DNA from: Hysterangium stoloniferum
Lineage: Eukaryota > Basidiomycota > Agaricomycetes > Hysterangiales > Hysterangiaceae
Assembly (NCBI GenBank): GCA_015178975.1
Contig: WHVD01000102.1
Span: 65,001-129,000, forward strand
DNA: 64,000 nt
Reading direction: 5' to 3'
A program made the translations under genes and the position numbers. Under the pieces are notes generated by a model, which worked only from the letters and a program-made list of their open reading frames with translations, searched no databases and had not been told where the DNA came from. Below, piece by piece: positions 21,772-34,782 of the stretch; within the stretch, counting starts at the first letter, position 1, and the number at the start of each line of letters is the position of its first letter.

Positions 21772-23391
21772 TGTGCATTTCCAAGACCCATATATAAGGT
21801 TTTGCTGATTAATTTTAGAATGGGCAACTGCGATGTAAGTGGATTATCGGGGTTACTTACGATTGCTTAGTGTGAGAATGGAGTCAGTCGATGAAGGGAA
21901 ATGCAGTGGATACATTATCAGAAACGTAGTGACCTGTGGATGCTAGTGCAAACTTTCGAGTTGAAGAAAAGCACTATGCGTTTTCTTGAAGTGTATGTTT
22001 AAAATGTGAGTAAGCAATCACCGGTTGTCGGAACGTGAATGACTCCGCATCTGGAATTTGGTCACCGGGCCGAGCCGATGATCATGCGTGGTGCGAAACT
22101 TATGCATATCCCATAGTTTCAGAACTTTGTCAAATGCTGTAAACAAGGTGGATTACACATTCTTTTCAAACCACTTGACACCAGGAAAACTTTCAAATAC
22201 CTGCTTTATTAGAAAAATAACCCTAATAACAACAACAACACATGTAACTAAAATATAAAATAAGACGAAATATACTTGCTCACCTCAGTCTCGTATAGCG
22301 TGTAACGGACTGGATAGGTACTGTTGGTATGCAATCCGAATGACAATAGAAGAAGTTAATAGACGATGAGAATCGAGAACAAGGGGATATGTGAGCCACA
22401 AAGAAGAATGGGCCACGCTGTGAGTCCATACAGAGTCACCTAATGTTTCTCTGAAGCGGACTGTCTCTCGAATCATCGAGTCTCTGCTTCACTCTGGCCA
22501 CGAAACAAACTTCTTTAGCCCGTTATTAGAAATTTTCATTGGAAGTGTACGTAGAAAATGTTGGGCGGCCGGTGTCACCGAAGAATCACGTTTTTGTGGG
22601 AATTGTCGCTACCATGATTATAGGCGGGCAGCCGCCATTCCTGATCGTCACATGAATATCCCCATATTCATGAGATATAATTGTGATATAATTATGACAA
22701 CTTATCCCAAACTATAAATATCCGTAGATTTAACCTATGCCGGTGGAACGGACTCTATCAGACAGTGTGAAAAATGTAGTGAACAGATACTGTGGCAACA
22801 TAGGTCAAATTGCAAGATAACACATTGATGTCACCGAAAACAGATATGTTATCGTGTATTGATTCCATATGGCGTATTAGTACATTTTATGCTTACGATG
22901 AATCTTTGGGCAACTCGGACAACAGAAAACACGGCTACAATCCTTGGTCATCGCTCTAAGCTTTCGCTCTGGGCATTAGTTGCAATGATCGTATTTCTAG
23001 TGTCAATCAATTTTGAACATTTTGGTGCATAACAAGCGGTGATTTTTGACACATTTGTGGTTTGTTTGTATTTTGGGTTATATGTTCTGATCCAGACATA
23101 TGACGGGTCGCCAATTGCCAATCTTAATCTGGACCCTCATGTATTAGCCCTGGTATTAGCTTAGTCGGCGAAGTTATATGAGTGGCTGACATGAATGACT
23201 TCGAATAGGGACGGGACGGGACGCACTGGTCAATTAATGTGGCTCTCATTAATTATCAACTGCCGGAGTGACACTTCCTTTCAGTCCATTCACTAGTCAT
23301 AGGCGTCCGGAACATTTCCACATTCTCCAATACATTCACGATTGCTTATAGCACACAGAAAAGGTGACTAGGGCGCAACCCTTGTCCCAGA
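21772..23391. other. Divergent intergenic region
   Basis: The region lies between the minus-strand isomerase gene and the plus-strand GMC gene, so it should contain both promoters. No other gene recognised. A (CAA)-rich patch occurs near 22230 and the sequence is otherwise unremarkable. Confidence 0.5.
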
Positions 23392-25742
23392 ATGCCAGGC
23401 CTCGTCAGATCTCTAGATCTCTTGTCGTTCGCTTTCGGTTTCTTTCTCCTCATACCTCCCTCACTGTGTGCCATCTACACCAATATTGCCGATTTACCCC
23501 AGACAAATTTTGACTTCATCGTTATTGGAGGTAACCGTTTTTCCCGTGTACCATCCCCGGCAACACTGCTTACGACTTCCAAGGGGGTCTAGCTGGAAAT
23601 GTGATCGCAAACCGGTTAACGGAAAATGCAAAGGTTTCCGTTCTGGTGCTAGAAGCAGGAGGATCGTATGTAGCCAAATTTTCATCCGCTCACTGCATCG
23701 AGGATCAACCTTACATTGACAGCGATCAAGGTATCCTTGACGTACAAGTACCTTGGCTCAGTCCTTTACTTGAGGGCTCCGCATATGACTGGAATTACAC
23801 GACGATTCCCCAACCCGGGGCGAATAACAGGGTTATTGGCTATTCTAGAGGATTTATACTAGGCGGATGTACATCCCTGAGTGAGGATCTCATCTGGTAA
23901 ATAAAACGGTTCTGTCTTACTTATTTGACACAAGACCGTTTGATATATACACGCGGTTCAGCTGATGACTATGACCGTTTCGCGAGAGTCTCCCAAGACC
24001 CTGGTTGGTCTTGGGATAGTCTCCAGCCCTACATTCAAAAGGTCAGGTGAATTCTCCGCGTGTACACATCTAACGCAACGACCTCGAATTTTCCTACACA
24101 CAGACCGAACGTTGGGTCCCACCCGCAGACGGGCACGACACCACGGGCCAATTTGATCCTTCCGTACATGGATTCAACGGAATCAACTCTGTCAGTTTAC
24201 CTGGTTATCCTCAGGCAATTGACAATATGGTGATTCAAACCACCGTCGAATTGGCCGATGAATTTCCCTTTAACCAGGATATTAATTCCGGAAATCCTCT
24301 TGGTCTCGGTATGTATACCGGAGGATGAAGGGTTTTTTATTCATATAGATTTTACAGGATGGACACAGCTGAGCGTCGGAAATGGCCAGCGTAGTAGTTC
24401 GTCAACATCTTATCTAGGCCCTCAATTCATAAATCGCCCAAATCTGTCTGTTTTGCTACATGCCCACGTTACCCGAATTTTGCCCAGTTCCACGACAGCG
24501 GGTAATAATCCCATATTTCAAACAGTAGAGTTCGCACAGAGTAACAAGGGTGTGTTTTTTTAATTCTTTTTTGTCAGAATTAGCTTGACGTTTTTCTGAT
24601 TGACACCTCCATCGGAATAGGAGCCAGACATAACATAACCGTCTCGAAGGAAGTGATTCTTTCCGCCGGGTCAATTGCAACTCCCCAAATCTTAATGAAC
24701 TCAGGTATTGGTGACCAAAGTGAGCTCGAGCCTCTAGGAATCCAAACCTATGTCAATATTCCCGACGTCGGAAAAAATCTCTCGGATCAAGTCTCTATGT
24801 CTCTCACCTACTTTGCAAATTCATCCCAAACATGGGATGATATCAATCGAAACACGACATTGCGAAATGGACTCATTGCGGCATGGAAGAAGACTCATCA
24901 GGGTCCATTGGTTGACATTACTAATAACCATCTGGCTTTCGTTCGAATACCGAATTCTGACCCTATATTTGAGCAAAATACCGATCCATCGTCGGGGCCA
25001 AGGGCTGCGCATTTTCAATTTAGGATTCAGGTGGGTTGAATATTATTTTTCCGGAACCGGTTGATGAACTAATTGTCTGATGAGGTCAGAATGGGAGGAC
25101 AGCGGTCAGCACCAGTGGGAATTATTTTAGTCTCGGTTTATCCATGAATACTCCAGAATCACGTCAGTGATGGTCTCCTCCTTCAAGCATTTTTTTCTTT
25201 CACTTTAGGTTTTGCAAGAGTCACTGATCAGCTTTTTTTCCAGGCGGTTCAATTTCTCTTAAAACATCTAACCCCTTCGACCCCCCACTCATAGACGTCG
25301 GTCTTCTAACCACGAATTTCGACATTGCGGCCGCACGACAGTGTGTACGCACCGCACAACGGTTTATCACCGCCCCAGTATGGAAAAACTATGTCTTAGG
25401 TCCAATAAATACCTTCCCAAATACAACGACCGATGCGGAGCTCGATCAATACATCAGAGCACACGCAACCCAAACAGGTCATGCAGTGGGGACGTCTAGC
25501 ATGTCTCCCAAGGGGGCAAACTACGGCGTTGTCGATCCGGATCTCGTGGTGAAGGGGGCATCGGGACTGAGGATTATTGATGCCTCAGTGATGGTAAGTG
25601 GTTTCTTTTACTTTCGACCGCCCATTCAGGTAATGACGCTTCTGGGGATCAGCCATTTGTCCCTTGTGCGAATATTCAAGCGGCAGTGTATCTGATTGCT
25701 GAGAGAGGGGCTGATTTGGTAAAATCGACTTGGGGGATTTGA
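23392..25742 (+). CDS. Secreted GMC oxidoreductase (aryl-alcohol-oxidase-like)
   Basis: This FAD-dependent enzyme oxidises an alcohol and passes electrons to oxygen or another acceptor. Ten exons (first 23392-23530, last 25653-25742) sum to 1,806 nt, 601 aa. A signal peptide ends around SLCA. The FAD-binding motif is DFIVIGGGLAGNVIANRL, completed across the first intron, followed by VSVLVLEAGGS. Further GMC signatures are LIYTRGSADDYDRFARVSQD, VILSAGSIATPQILMNSGIG and the C-terminal GHAVGTSSM. The catalytic pair appears to be His (GHAVGT) and Asn (CANIQAAVY), as in choline oxidase and cellobiose dehydrogenase, whereas typical aryl-alcohol oxidases have two His. Substrate cannot be fixed. It is followed 336 bp later by an epoxide hydrolase gene on the same strand. 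Confidence 0.92.
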
Positions 25743-26077
25743 ATTGGAGCCGGTCAAAGTTTATGTAAATACGCAATATAATTGTTAAGAGGCTGGAAAC
25801 GGGAGGGAAACTTTACAGACGTATGCAACCGACCTGTCAGAATTGCCGTGAATAACTCAATATTGGATGATCATATATGAGTATGAAAACTTTTGTTTTT
25901 TTGTTAATTGAACGTAAGGTGCAATGATCGGTTTCGTTTTCATACTCATGAATGAAAATGACTTGGATAATTGTTCATGCAATCATAATATGCCTGACAT
26001 TTGATAATCACTGGGCGTCACTGACGTCATATACCTTCTCGTCAGTTCAAGGTTTGATATAGCCACGTTTCAAGTCA

Positions 26078-27737
26078 ATGTCATCTCCTGTCCCCTTCCA
26101 AATTTCTATCTCTGACAGAGAAATAGCTCGACTTCACAACAAACTCGAGGATGTTCGGTTTCCTGACGAACTCACGGAGTCTGGCTGGGACTATGGAGTA
26201 CCGCTGTCTGATATGAAACGGCTGATTCAGTACTGGAAGGAAAAATACGACTGGAAAGAACAAGAGCGCAAAATAAACGCAGGTCTCCCGCAGTTTACGT
26301 TAGATATTCCCGTCGATGGATTTGGCTCCTTGAATATCCACTTCGTCCACCAACCGAGCAAGGTGGAGAATGCTGTGCCGTTGCTGTTCGTTCATGGATG
26401 TAAGTAATAATATTATAGGCCTGACAGTCAAGCGTATCATATTATTTCAAGGGCCAGGCAGCTTCTTGGAAGTATCCAAGATACTCCCTTTGTTGACTTC
26501 GCCGACTTCTAACCAAAGTCCACATTTCCACGTGGTGGCCTACAGTCTGCCAGGGTACGGTTTCTCACAAGGTCCTACTACAAAAGGTTTTTCAGATCGT
26601 CAGTATGCCGAGGTCGGCCATAAATTAATGCAGGCTTTGGGTTATACTGAGTATGGTGAGTACGCGTTGTGTACCACACCTCTTAAAGGACTAATGTCTC
26701 GTGCAGTCACACAAGGTAGTTTATGTATTTGTATTACGCCTTGAATGATACCTACAATCAAACTCAGGCGGTGATTGGGGTCATCTTGTGGGTTATTGCT
26801 ACACTCCCCCACCAACCATGATCATTAACATGCTTCTAGATTACCCGTACCATTGCACAGCTTTATGGCCCAAAGTACTGCAAGGCGAACCATACTAATA
26901 TGGGCTAGTAAGTCTCATCGATGTATCGTTGGATCCCGTCGTGATTTACGCTCCATTCCAACAGTGGTGCCGCACCGAAACTCTTATCTAATCCAATTCT
27001 CTACTTCCAACACCTCCTCACGCCATACAGTGCATCCGAGAAGGCCGGATTTGCCCGAACTGCATGGTTCCAAGGCAAGGGCTTTGGTTATAACGTCGAA
27101 CAATCTACGCAGCCGCAGACATTGGGATACTCTCTCGCAGACTCTCCCGCGGGCTTATTGGCATGGATATATGAGAAATTGGTGACATGGACGGATGGAT
27201 ATCCGTGGACTGATGATGAGAGTACGTATATCATCAGCATCAGTGAAACGGCGTTGGCCGCTGGTAGTTCCCAGAAGGTCTTCTTATAGTCTGAAGCTTC
27301 GGGAGGTGCTCAAGGCCATTTCACTGTTGTCTTACTGTGCCCAAGCGTGGGATTGATAAATTTCTGTAGTATTGACGTGGATCTCAATCTACTGGTTCTC
27401 TCGCGAAGGTCCAGCCGCCTCGCTTCGTATCTACTACGAAGTCGCCCAGAGAGCTGGATGGGACCCTTCCAATCAACTGGCCCCATCGGGAGTCCTCGTC
27501 GGTGCCTCCATATTCCCCAGAGATATATGTGTATTTCCTCCAACGTGGTTGCGCACACTCGCGAATGTCGTGTTCATCAAGGTCCACCATTCGGGGGGAC
27601 ACTTTGCTGCGCATGAGACACCGGAAGCACTTGTGGATGACATGAGGATGATGTTCGGACGGGGCGGAGCGGCGTTTGGTGTTGTGAAAGGTCGGAGTGG
27701 GTATCTGACTTCTGCAGGGCGTTCCGCGAAGCTTTAG
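26078..27737 (+). CDS. Epoxide hydrolase (alpha/beta hydrolase, EHN domain)
   Basis: It hydrolyses epoxides to diols. Seven exons (26078-26399, 26452-26655, 26707-26715, 26768-26787, 26840-26907, 26965-27221, 27370-27737) sum to 1,248 nt, 415 aa. The N-terminal EHN region ([28 protein letters not shown]) leads to the oxyanion motif HGWPGSF. The nucleophile Asp lies in VTQGGDWGH and the catalytic His in [11 protein letters not shown]. Two lid-domain tyrosine regions are plausible. Exon 3 is only 9 nt and encodes the residues just before the nucleophile elbow. No signal peptide is seen, so it is probably cytosolic or peroxisomal. It belongs to the microsomal/juvenile-hormone type branch. Confidence 0.92.
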
Positions 27738-28122
27738 GTTAGAGTCAGAATTGCGGGAAAGCGATTGGAACAACTAGGATTTATACAATAAATACGTTTT
27801 TTGGACATTGACGTGTAATGCCTTCTGGAGCCGAAAGACGGCGGGTTGTATCCGCAAGTACTTACAAAGTAATATTAGGTTATCAGGAACCAATCCAGCG
27901 GCCTATGTCAAGTGAATATATACTGAACCACGAGCTTCTGTTTTAAACCACCCCTGATGTCGCTTGTTGAATCCATCCGTCGAGGACAGTGCACGTTCTA
28001 TTCATCTGAGCGTCACCCGAATCAGAAGGAGGTTCCCACGCCAGCGATTACAATATACAACCTCGAGACGGCTACGGCCACAGCGACGACGACGACGACA
28101 GCAACGACCAGCATTCACTATC

Positions 28123-31100
28123 ATGACAGACGACTTTGCGCGTCTTGTCTCTCGAGCTAATCCTGCCGCACGAGGAGGTCAATACCGCCCTACCTATCCA
28201 CCAGGAGCACGTCCCAACACTAACGGGCTGGACCCGTTCTTTGATGACGACGACGACCCTGACACGGCAACCCCCCATGCAAGCAGTCACAACGTCAATC
28301 ATCTTATCAGTCCTATAGATCATCCCCCAGACTCCGCCTTTGGCTCCTTCAAAGCCATGCAGAGCACCGACAGCGGTCTACCCCTTTCCAAACACGCAGC
28401 GCCGCCAGCCGGTCTAGAGGAACCTCACGGGTGGAATTTTGATGAAGAAGATGTACAATTACCATCTCTCAGTGCGTCTGCTATGCCTTCAAGGTCGAAA
28501 GCGAAGAGACGGAAGTGGAGGTGGCCGTGGCAGAAGGCCCAAGAGCGGGTCGGGGAGCGGGTCATTACCTTGAATGACGAACGGACCAATTTGTCGGAGG
28601 GTTATTGCAACAACTATATTTCTACATCTAAATTTAATGTGGCCACATTCTTGCCCAAGTTTTTGGCTGGTCTGTCTGCCATTCTTGATTCCGCAGTCAT
28701 ACTTACCTTTTTCTTCAGAACAATTCTCAAAATACGCAAACGTCTTCTTTTTATTCACGGCTTGTATCCAACAAATCCCTGGCGTTTCGCCCACAAATCG
28801 ATATACCACCATCGTACCCCTCGGACTTGTCCTTCTCGCATCAGCGTTCAAGGAGATGCAGGAGGATCTGAAACGTCACCAGTCAGATAAGGAGTTGAAT
28901 GCCCGCAAGGCAAAGGTACATTTCCGTTTCTTATCTCATACTACGTACTTCCCGCCTGACCCTTTGCAGGTCCTCTCACGAACAGGCACCAACACATTCT
29001 TCGCAGTCCCATGGCGGGATATCCGTGTCGGCGATATCATTCGCATGGAATCGGATGAGTTCATACCGGCAGACGTCGTTCTATTGAGTAGCTCCGAGCC
29101 AGAAGGATTGTGCTATATCGAGACCAGCAATTTGGACGGGTACGCAGTTTAAGCGCCTATCCAGCTACTGTACTGACGCAACTCACAGCGAAACGAACCT
29201 CAAGATCAAACAAGCGTCGCCTGAAACAGCATCGCTTACGTCTCCTCAAGCCATTACGAACCTCCACGGCTTGTTACGATGCGAGCAGCCTAACAATTCG
29301 CTCTACACCTTTGAAGGGACATTCGATATCAAGTCGCAGCAAGGTGTTTCGAAGACCGTGAGTGACCCTAGGCGGCTATACTAGTGTATTCGTTGTAACG
29401 TTCCAGAAGGTCCCTCTCGGTCCCGACCAGATCCTTCTCCGAGGAGCACAGCTCCGTAACACGCCATGGTGCTATGGGCTCGTCGTTTACACAGGCCACG
29501 AAACAAAGTTAATGAGGTAAACAACGTTATTAGCGCATTAACGGGCCTCTAACCATCATCCAGAAACGCCACCGCCGCACCAATCAAACGAACCGCTGTC
29601 GAGCGTCAAGTCAACGCCCAGATCGTCTTCCTCTTTGTACTACTTCTTGCGCTTAGTATTGGAAGTTCTATCGGCGCTGTTATCAGGACCGTGAGTGCTT
29701 CGAAAGTACCTTGGCAGGCGGTCGATACGAGACTGACCTTTGACCTTCGACCTGCAGTGGTTCTTCTCGCAGAATCAATGGTACTTGGGTATGGATGCTG
29801 GCTCTTTGGGCAATCGCGCATGGACAATTGGGCAAGGTGCGTGTCTACGCCGTATTCGAATCATCCCTCTTATCCGACTTTCCTTAGATATCCTCACTTT
29901 CGTCATCCTTTACAACAACCTTATCCCCATCTCCCTCATCGTAACCATGGAAGTTGTCAAGTATCAACAAGCACAACTCATCAACTCGGATCTGGACATG
30001 TACTACGCGAAGACGGACACGCCCGCACTTTGTCGGACATCAAGTTTAGTAGAAGAGTTGGGGATGATCGGGATAGTATTCAGCGACAAGGTATGTGACC
30101 GCTCCACCTTATACCACACCACTACCTAACCTATCCCACACGCAGACCGGTACGCTGACTCGTAATGAAATGGAATTCCGAATCGCCTGCATCGCCGGGG
30201 TTTCCTACACCGAGGTTCTCGACGAGTCACACTCGGACGCCGACGCAGCCCACCACGCCACATTCTCCACTCTACGGACCCTCCTCTCCGACCCTTTCTC
30301 AGACAGCGGCAACATAGCCCGAGAGTTCATGACTTTGCTTGCTGTATGCCATACTGTAATCCCCGAGGTGAAAGATGGGAAGATGGTCTATCAGGCTAGT
30401 AGCCCTGACGAGGCAGCGTTGGTTGCGGGAGCAGAGTCATTGGGGTATCGTTTTATGGTGTGTGAGCATTGGGAGACATTTATATTATGTTAATGACATG
30501 CCCCACAGACACGTAAACCCCACTCCGTTTTCATAACCACACCCTCCGATCCTCAACCCCTCGAATACGAGGTCCTGAACGTCTGCGAGTTTAATTCCAG
30601 CCGAAAGCGCATGTCCACCGTCGTCCGATGCCCTGATGGACGTATCAAGTTGTTCTGCAAAGGTGCAGACACCGTTATCCTCGAGCGATTAAGGAAAGGC
30701 GGGGAGGAGAGCGCGTGGGTTGAGAGGACGCTGCAGCATTTGGAGGTACGGCTTCCCCATCTCTAATCTATGCCTCTCAATAATTGATACCACTCCACTC
30801 CCTTTCCTCCTCAAGGAATATGCAACCGAAGGCCTCCGTACACTCTGTATTGCCTCGCGCGACATCCCACCTTCCGAATACAACACTTGGTCCGCTATCT
30901 ATAGCGCTGCTGCGTCAACCATCAATGGGCGCGGCGAAGCGCTCGATAAGGCTGCGGAGATTATTGAGAGGGATATGGTGCTTTTGGGAGCAACGGCTAT
31001 TGAGGATAAGTTGCAGGAGGGGGTCCCGGATACGATTCATACGTTGCAGATGGCAGGGATTAAGGTCAGTTGGGGGTTATTTATTATTGGTCGAGAGGCC

Positions 31101-33215
31101 GTTGACTTTTATTTATATTATTAAGGTGTGGGTTTTGACGGGCGATAGACAGGAGACTGCTATCAATATTGGATTATCATGCCGCTTGATTTCAGAAAGT
31201 ATGAATTTGGTAAGATATCTGTTTCCTTCCTTTCTTCCGCGCTATTCGTGATCTATCCCCTAATCCGTCGACTTGTCAGGTAATAATCAACGAGGCCACA
31301 TTTCACGATACGAAGGAATTCATAACGAAACGTCTCACGGCTATCAATAATCAAAGGAAGTCGGGGGAAATGGAGGATTTAGCGTTGGTGATTGGTATGT
31401 TTCCCATCGGTCTACTTTTCTCTGTCGCTTTTAATCTCTGTTTCTGTTTAGACGGCAAAAGTCTTACATTCGCCCTCGAAAAAGAAATATCTAAGGCATT
31501 TCTTGAGCTTGCGATGATGTGTAAAGCTGTCGTCTGTTGTAAGTCTGCCTAATAACCTATATCCGTTCGTCTGATTATCTTTTCGTGTACTGACTTCATC
31601 CCACAGGCCGTGTCTCCCCTCTCCAAAAGGCACTCGTCGTAAAGCTTGTCAAAAAGAACATGAAGGGACAGATTTTACTCGCTATCGGTGATGGTGCAAA
31701 TGACGTGCCCATGATTCAAGCTGCACATGTCGGTGTTGGAATTTCTGGCGTGGAGGTGAGTGTCATTAGCGTCACCAAATATCTTGTTTGATTCATATTT
31801 TTTTTCTGTGGATAAGGGCTTGCAAGCCGCACGATCGGCGGACGTAGCAATATCTCAATTTAGGTTTTTGAAGAAATTACTCTTAGTTCATGGCGCGTGG
31901 AGCTATAGGCGTTTATCGAAGCTGATCCTTTGTGAGATGGTCCGTTTTCCGGTTATTACCTTTCTCAGCGACGTCTTCTCTTCAGATTCATTTTACAAGA
32001 ACATCGTGCTCTATATGACCCAATTTTGGGTGCGTTTACAATAGAATTCCTACATTCCTTCGTCTCCTCTAACCCCGCGGCAGTTCTCATTCTTCAACAA
32101 TTTTTCCGGTCAAATCGCCTACGAATCGTGGACGCTTTCATTTTACAATGTCGTCTTTACGCTTCTACCTCCCCTCGTAATCGGTATTTTCGACCAATTT
32201 GTATCCGCGAGGATATTAGACCGATACCCACAACTTTATATGCTGGGGCAGAGTAACGTGTTCTTTACGAAGACGTCATTCTGGTTGTGGATCATCAATG
32301 CACTGTATCACAGCTTGGTGAGCTTTTGGTTTTGTTCTCCTTGTGTTTGGTTTATCATTATACTTAATGTAGGTATTATTTGGCCTGTCGATCATCATGT
32401 TCTGGGGTGACTTGAAGCAATCCAACGGATTTGATTCCGGGCATTGGTTCTGGGGGACGACATTGTACCTCGCCGTACTGCTGACGGTCTTGGGGAAAGC
32501 TGGCCTCATATCCGAGTATGTTTGGGTTATTGTTTCGTGTTTTCAATACTCTTCTCTAACCTGTTTTACAGCCTTTGGACCAAATACACAGTCATTGGTG
32601 AGATAGATGGTATTGTCGCTTTGGGCCTACTTTTTTTTACCCTTTTCGTCTGCGCAGCCATTCCGGGATCTTTCGCGTTCACTATGGTCTTCTTGCCCTT
32701 GTACGCCCTCATTGCCCCCCTGGTCGGGATTTCTATTGAATACGAGGGAATCGTTCCCCGGCTATGGAGCGATTGGATCTTCTACTTCACGCTTCTCTTA
32801 CTACCGGCCGTGTGTCTAAGCCGTGACTTCGTATGGAAATAGTATGTATTCGATCGTGAAATTTATCACCTCCACTTTCCCTAATCACCATTCAGCTACC
32901 GACGGACATACAACCCCACCTCGTATCACATCGCTCAAGAACTCCAAAAGTACAACATCCCTGATTATCGTCCGCGACAAGAGCAGTACGTCTTCCATCT
33001 TCTACCTTGATACAATTTCCCTATCCAATCTTCTAACATGATACTTGCGCTCCAGATTCCAAAAAGCCATAAAAAAAGTTCGCGCTGTTCAACGTCTGCG
33101 GCGCACACGTGGTTTCGCATTCAGCCAAACGGAAACGGCAGGACGGCAAGATCAGGCACGACTCATCCGTGCGTACGATACCTCGAAATCTCACAACCGG
33201 CCATCAGGCTTGTAG
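28123..33215 (+). CDS. DRS2: P4-type ATPase, Drs2-like aminophospholipid flippase
   Basis: The enzyme moves phosphatidylserine-type lipids from the lumenal to the cytosolic leaflet of trans-Golgi membranes, using ATP. Start at [12 protein letters not shown] (28123). An acidic, disordered N terminus precedes [18 protein letters not shown] and the first membrane pair ([20 protein letters not shown]). The P4 signatures are [17 protein letters not shown], the phosphorylation motif DKTGTLT (Asp phosphorylated; an intron at 30091-30145 splits the motif after Lys), [12 protein letters not shown] in the nucleotide domain, [14 protein letters not shown] and [14 protein letters not shown]-terminal membrane segments include [19 protein letters not shown]. 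About 20 exons. The tail ends SHNRPSGL. The gene follows the epoxide hydrolase by 385 bp and appears intact. Confidence 0.95.
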
Positions 33216-34009
33216 TGCTGTCGGGTGTGAAGGTAGCATGACTGGGACTACGTTGTACTTATTTGCATCTCGACGTACCTTGCATTATATGTATTGTATT
33301 AACTTTAGACACTTTATCAATAATTGAATACCTGGCTTAGATGTGGGTTATTTTCTCTTTTCACTTCGGAGATTATCAGCAGTTTAAAACCTGACGAGTT
33401 GTAGTGACGATGTAAAGATAGTATGTAACCAGAGGAGTAACTACACCTTTCTAGCTTGTCACAAAAATAGAAAACCTCCGCCTAGACCTAAGCAGGTCAA
33501 TCAGACGCTCAGATTTGCCGACTGACAAATCAAACCTGATTTCGTTGAAGACTTGGACCAGGCCTGTCCTTCATTCTATGGTCACTTTTGACTGATCTAC
33601 CTGAGCTCTATATAAATATGATAGATAGATAGATATGTTCCATTTTCATAGTAGTGTCAGGCCTGAAAGGCCTATGTGGATACTCTGATACCTAATATTC
33701 AATTACACGGCTATCTAGGGAAGAGTGGGCAATGGTGGGGTGGGGGGATTGAAAGCATGCAGTACTGGGGTGAGGTGGGTACCATGATATAAAGGAGTAG
33801 TAATGAATATAATTGTTAGGAAAACGAGTATTGAAGAAGCAAGCACTCATATGAAAAAGGTGAGACAGAATGTCTCGAGAAGATGCAATAAGGGTTATAA
33901 ATATTCAATCTCCTCTCGAATATGTTGAAATAGACTCTAGCGCTATAGTATAAAGTCAAGTTTACAAGACAACGGCAATCAGTGCTGCCTTACTCTACAT
34001 CAAGCTTAC
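33216..34009. other. 3' flank of the flippase gene
   Basis: No gene recognised. A short GATA-type simple repeat is at about 33625-33640. The sequence turns AT-rich toward the repeat block that begins near 34010. Confidence 0.5.
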
Positions 34010-34406
34010 ATGACCATAGGAGGATGGTCACACTTTATTGAATATACAAAATTTTACTGAATAATCCTCATATTTTCCAAGTGAGTCTATTCCTTCTGGC
34101 CATGACAACTTATTCTATGAGTTTATATTTAATTACCTGAAATTTCATCTTTAAAATATGCATGCCCTTTTAAAATATGCACAAATGACATAGTTACACA
34201 AAATTATTTGGGTTAACCTAGATTATTTGGGTTAAACAAGATTATTTGGGTTATGACTTAATCTTTGGGTTATGATGTATTCTCTTGTATACAAGCAAAC
34301 TTTCAAATATATTTCATATAATTCAAATTTAGTTGGTTTAGAGAGTTAACCAGAACTATCTGGGGTACCAATCCCCATTGTGCAATTCATTCCAAAAGAA
34401 TAATCT
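34010..34406 (+). repeat. Dispersed repeat F, copy F1
   Basis: About 400 bp, beginning TGACCATAGGAGGATGG and ending at AATAATCT. It matches the reverse complement of 42717-43092 at roughly 90 percent by eye. A shorter diverged copy lies at 38441-38610. It contains three or four imperfect copies of ATTATTTGGGTTA. It may be an LTR, but no terminal structure or target duplication was confirmed. Confidence 0.75.
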
Positions 34407-34782
34407 ACAGATGATTGTTTGACTAAATTTTGTCAGATATAGGATAAATATTAATATTTTTGCATTCTTCAGAGTGATACCTATATAATCAACTGAATTT
34501 GATTAAATATTAATTTTACAACAAACAATATAAATATATATACTTTACTGGATAAATAATTTTTAAAGTTTTGGGTCATCCTCCATACCAAGCTGCACTG
34601 TACCTTAGAACACATATAACATTGTCACAACCCAATGCTAGCTGTAATATATTTAACTACTGTACTTGCAGTCCAATACCTCAGTTGAACCACTATTTCG
34701 TGTCAACTGAGGTATGTTACAATTTTCTATCTTCAGTTAAACTAGCTTACTAATTGTATGTATCTTAGACTATTTCTTACAG

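Noticed and set aside
27964-28122. Upstream Met codons of the flippase frame
   Set aside because: The stretch before 28123 is Arg-rich and low in complexity and unlike Drs2 N termini; MTDDFARL is a better start.
34195-34270. TTTGGGTTA repeats considered as interstitial telomere sequence
   Set aside because: Units are imperfect, about 20 bp apart and not runs of TTAGGG; they recur inside the other copy of repeat F.
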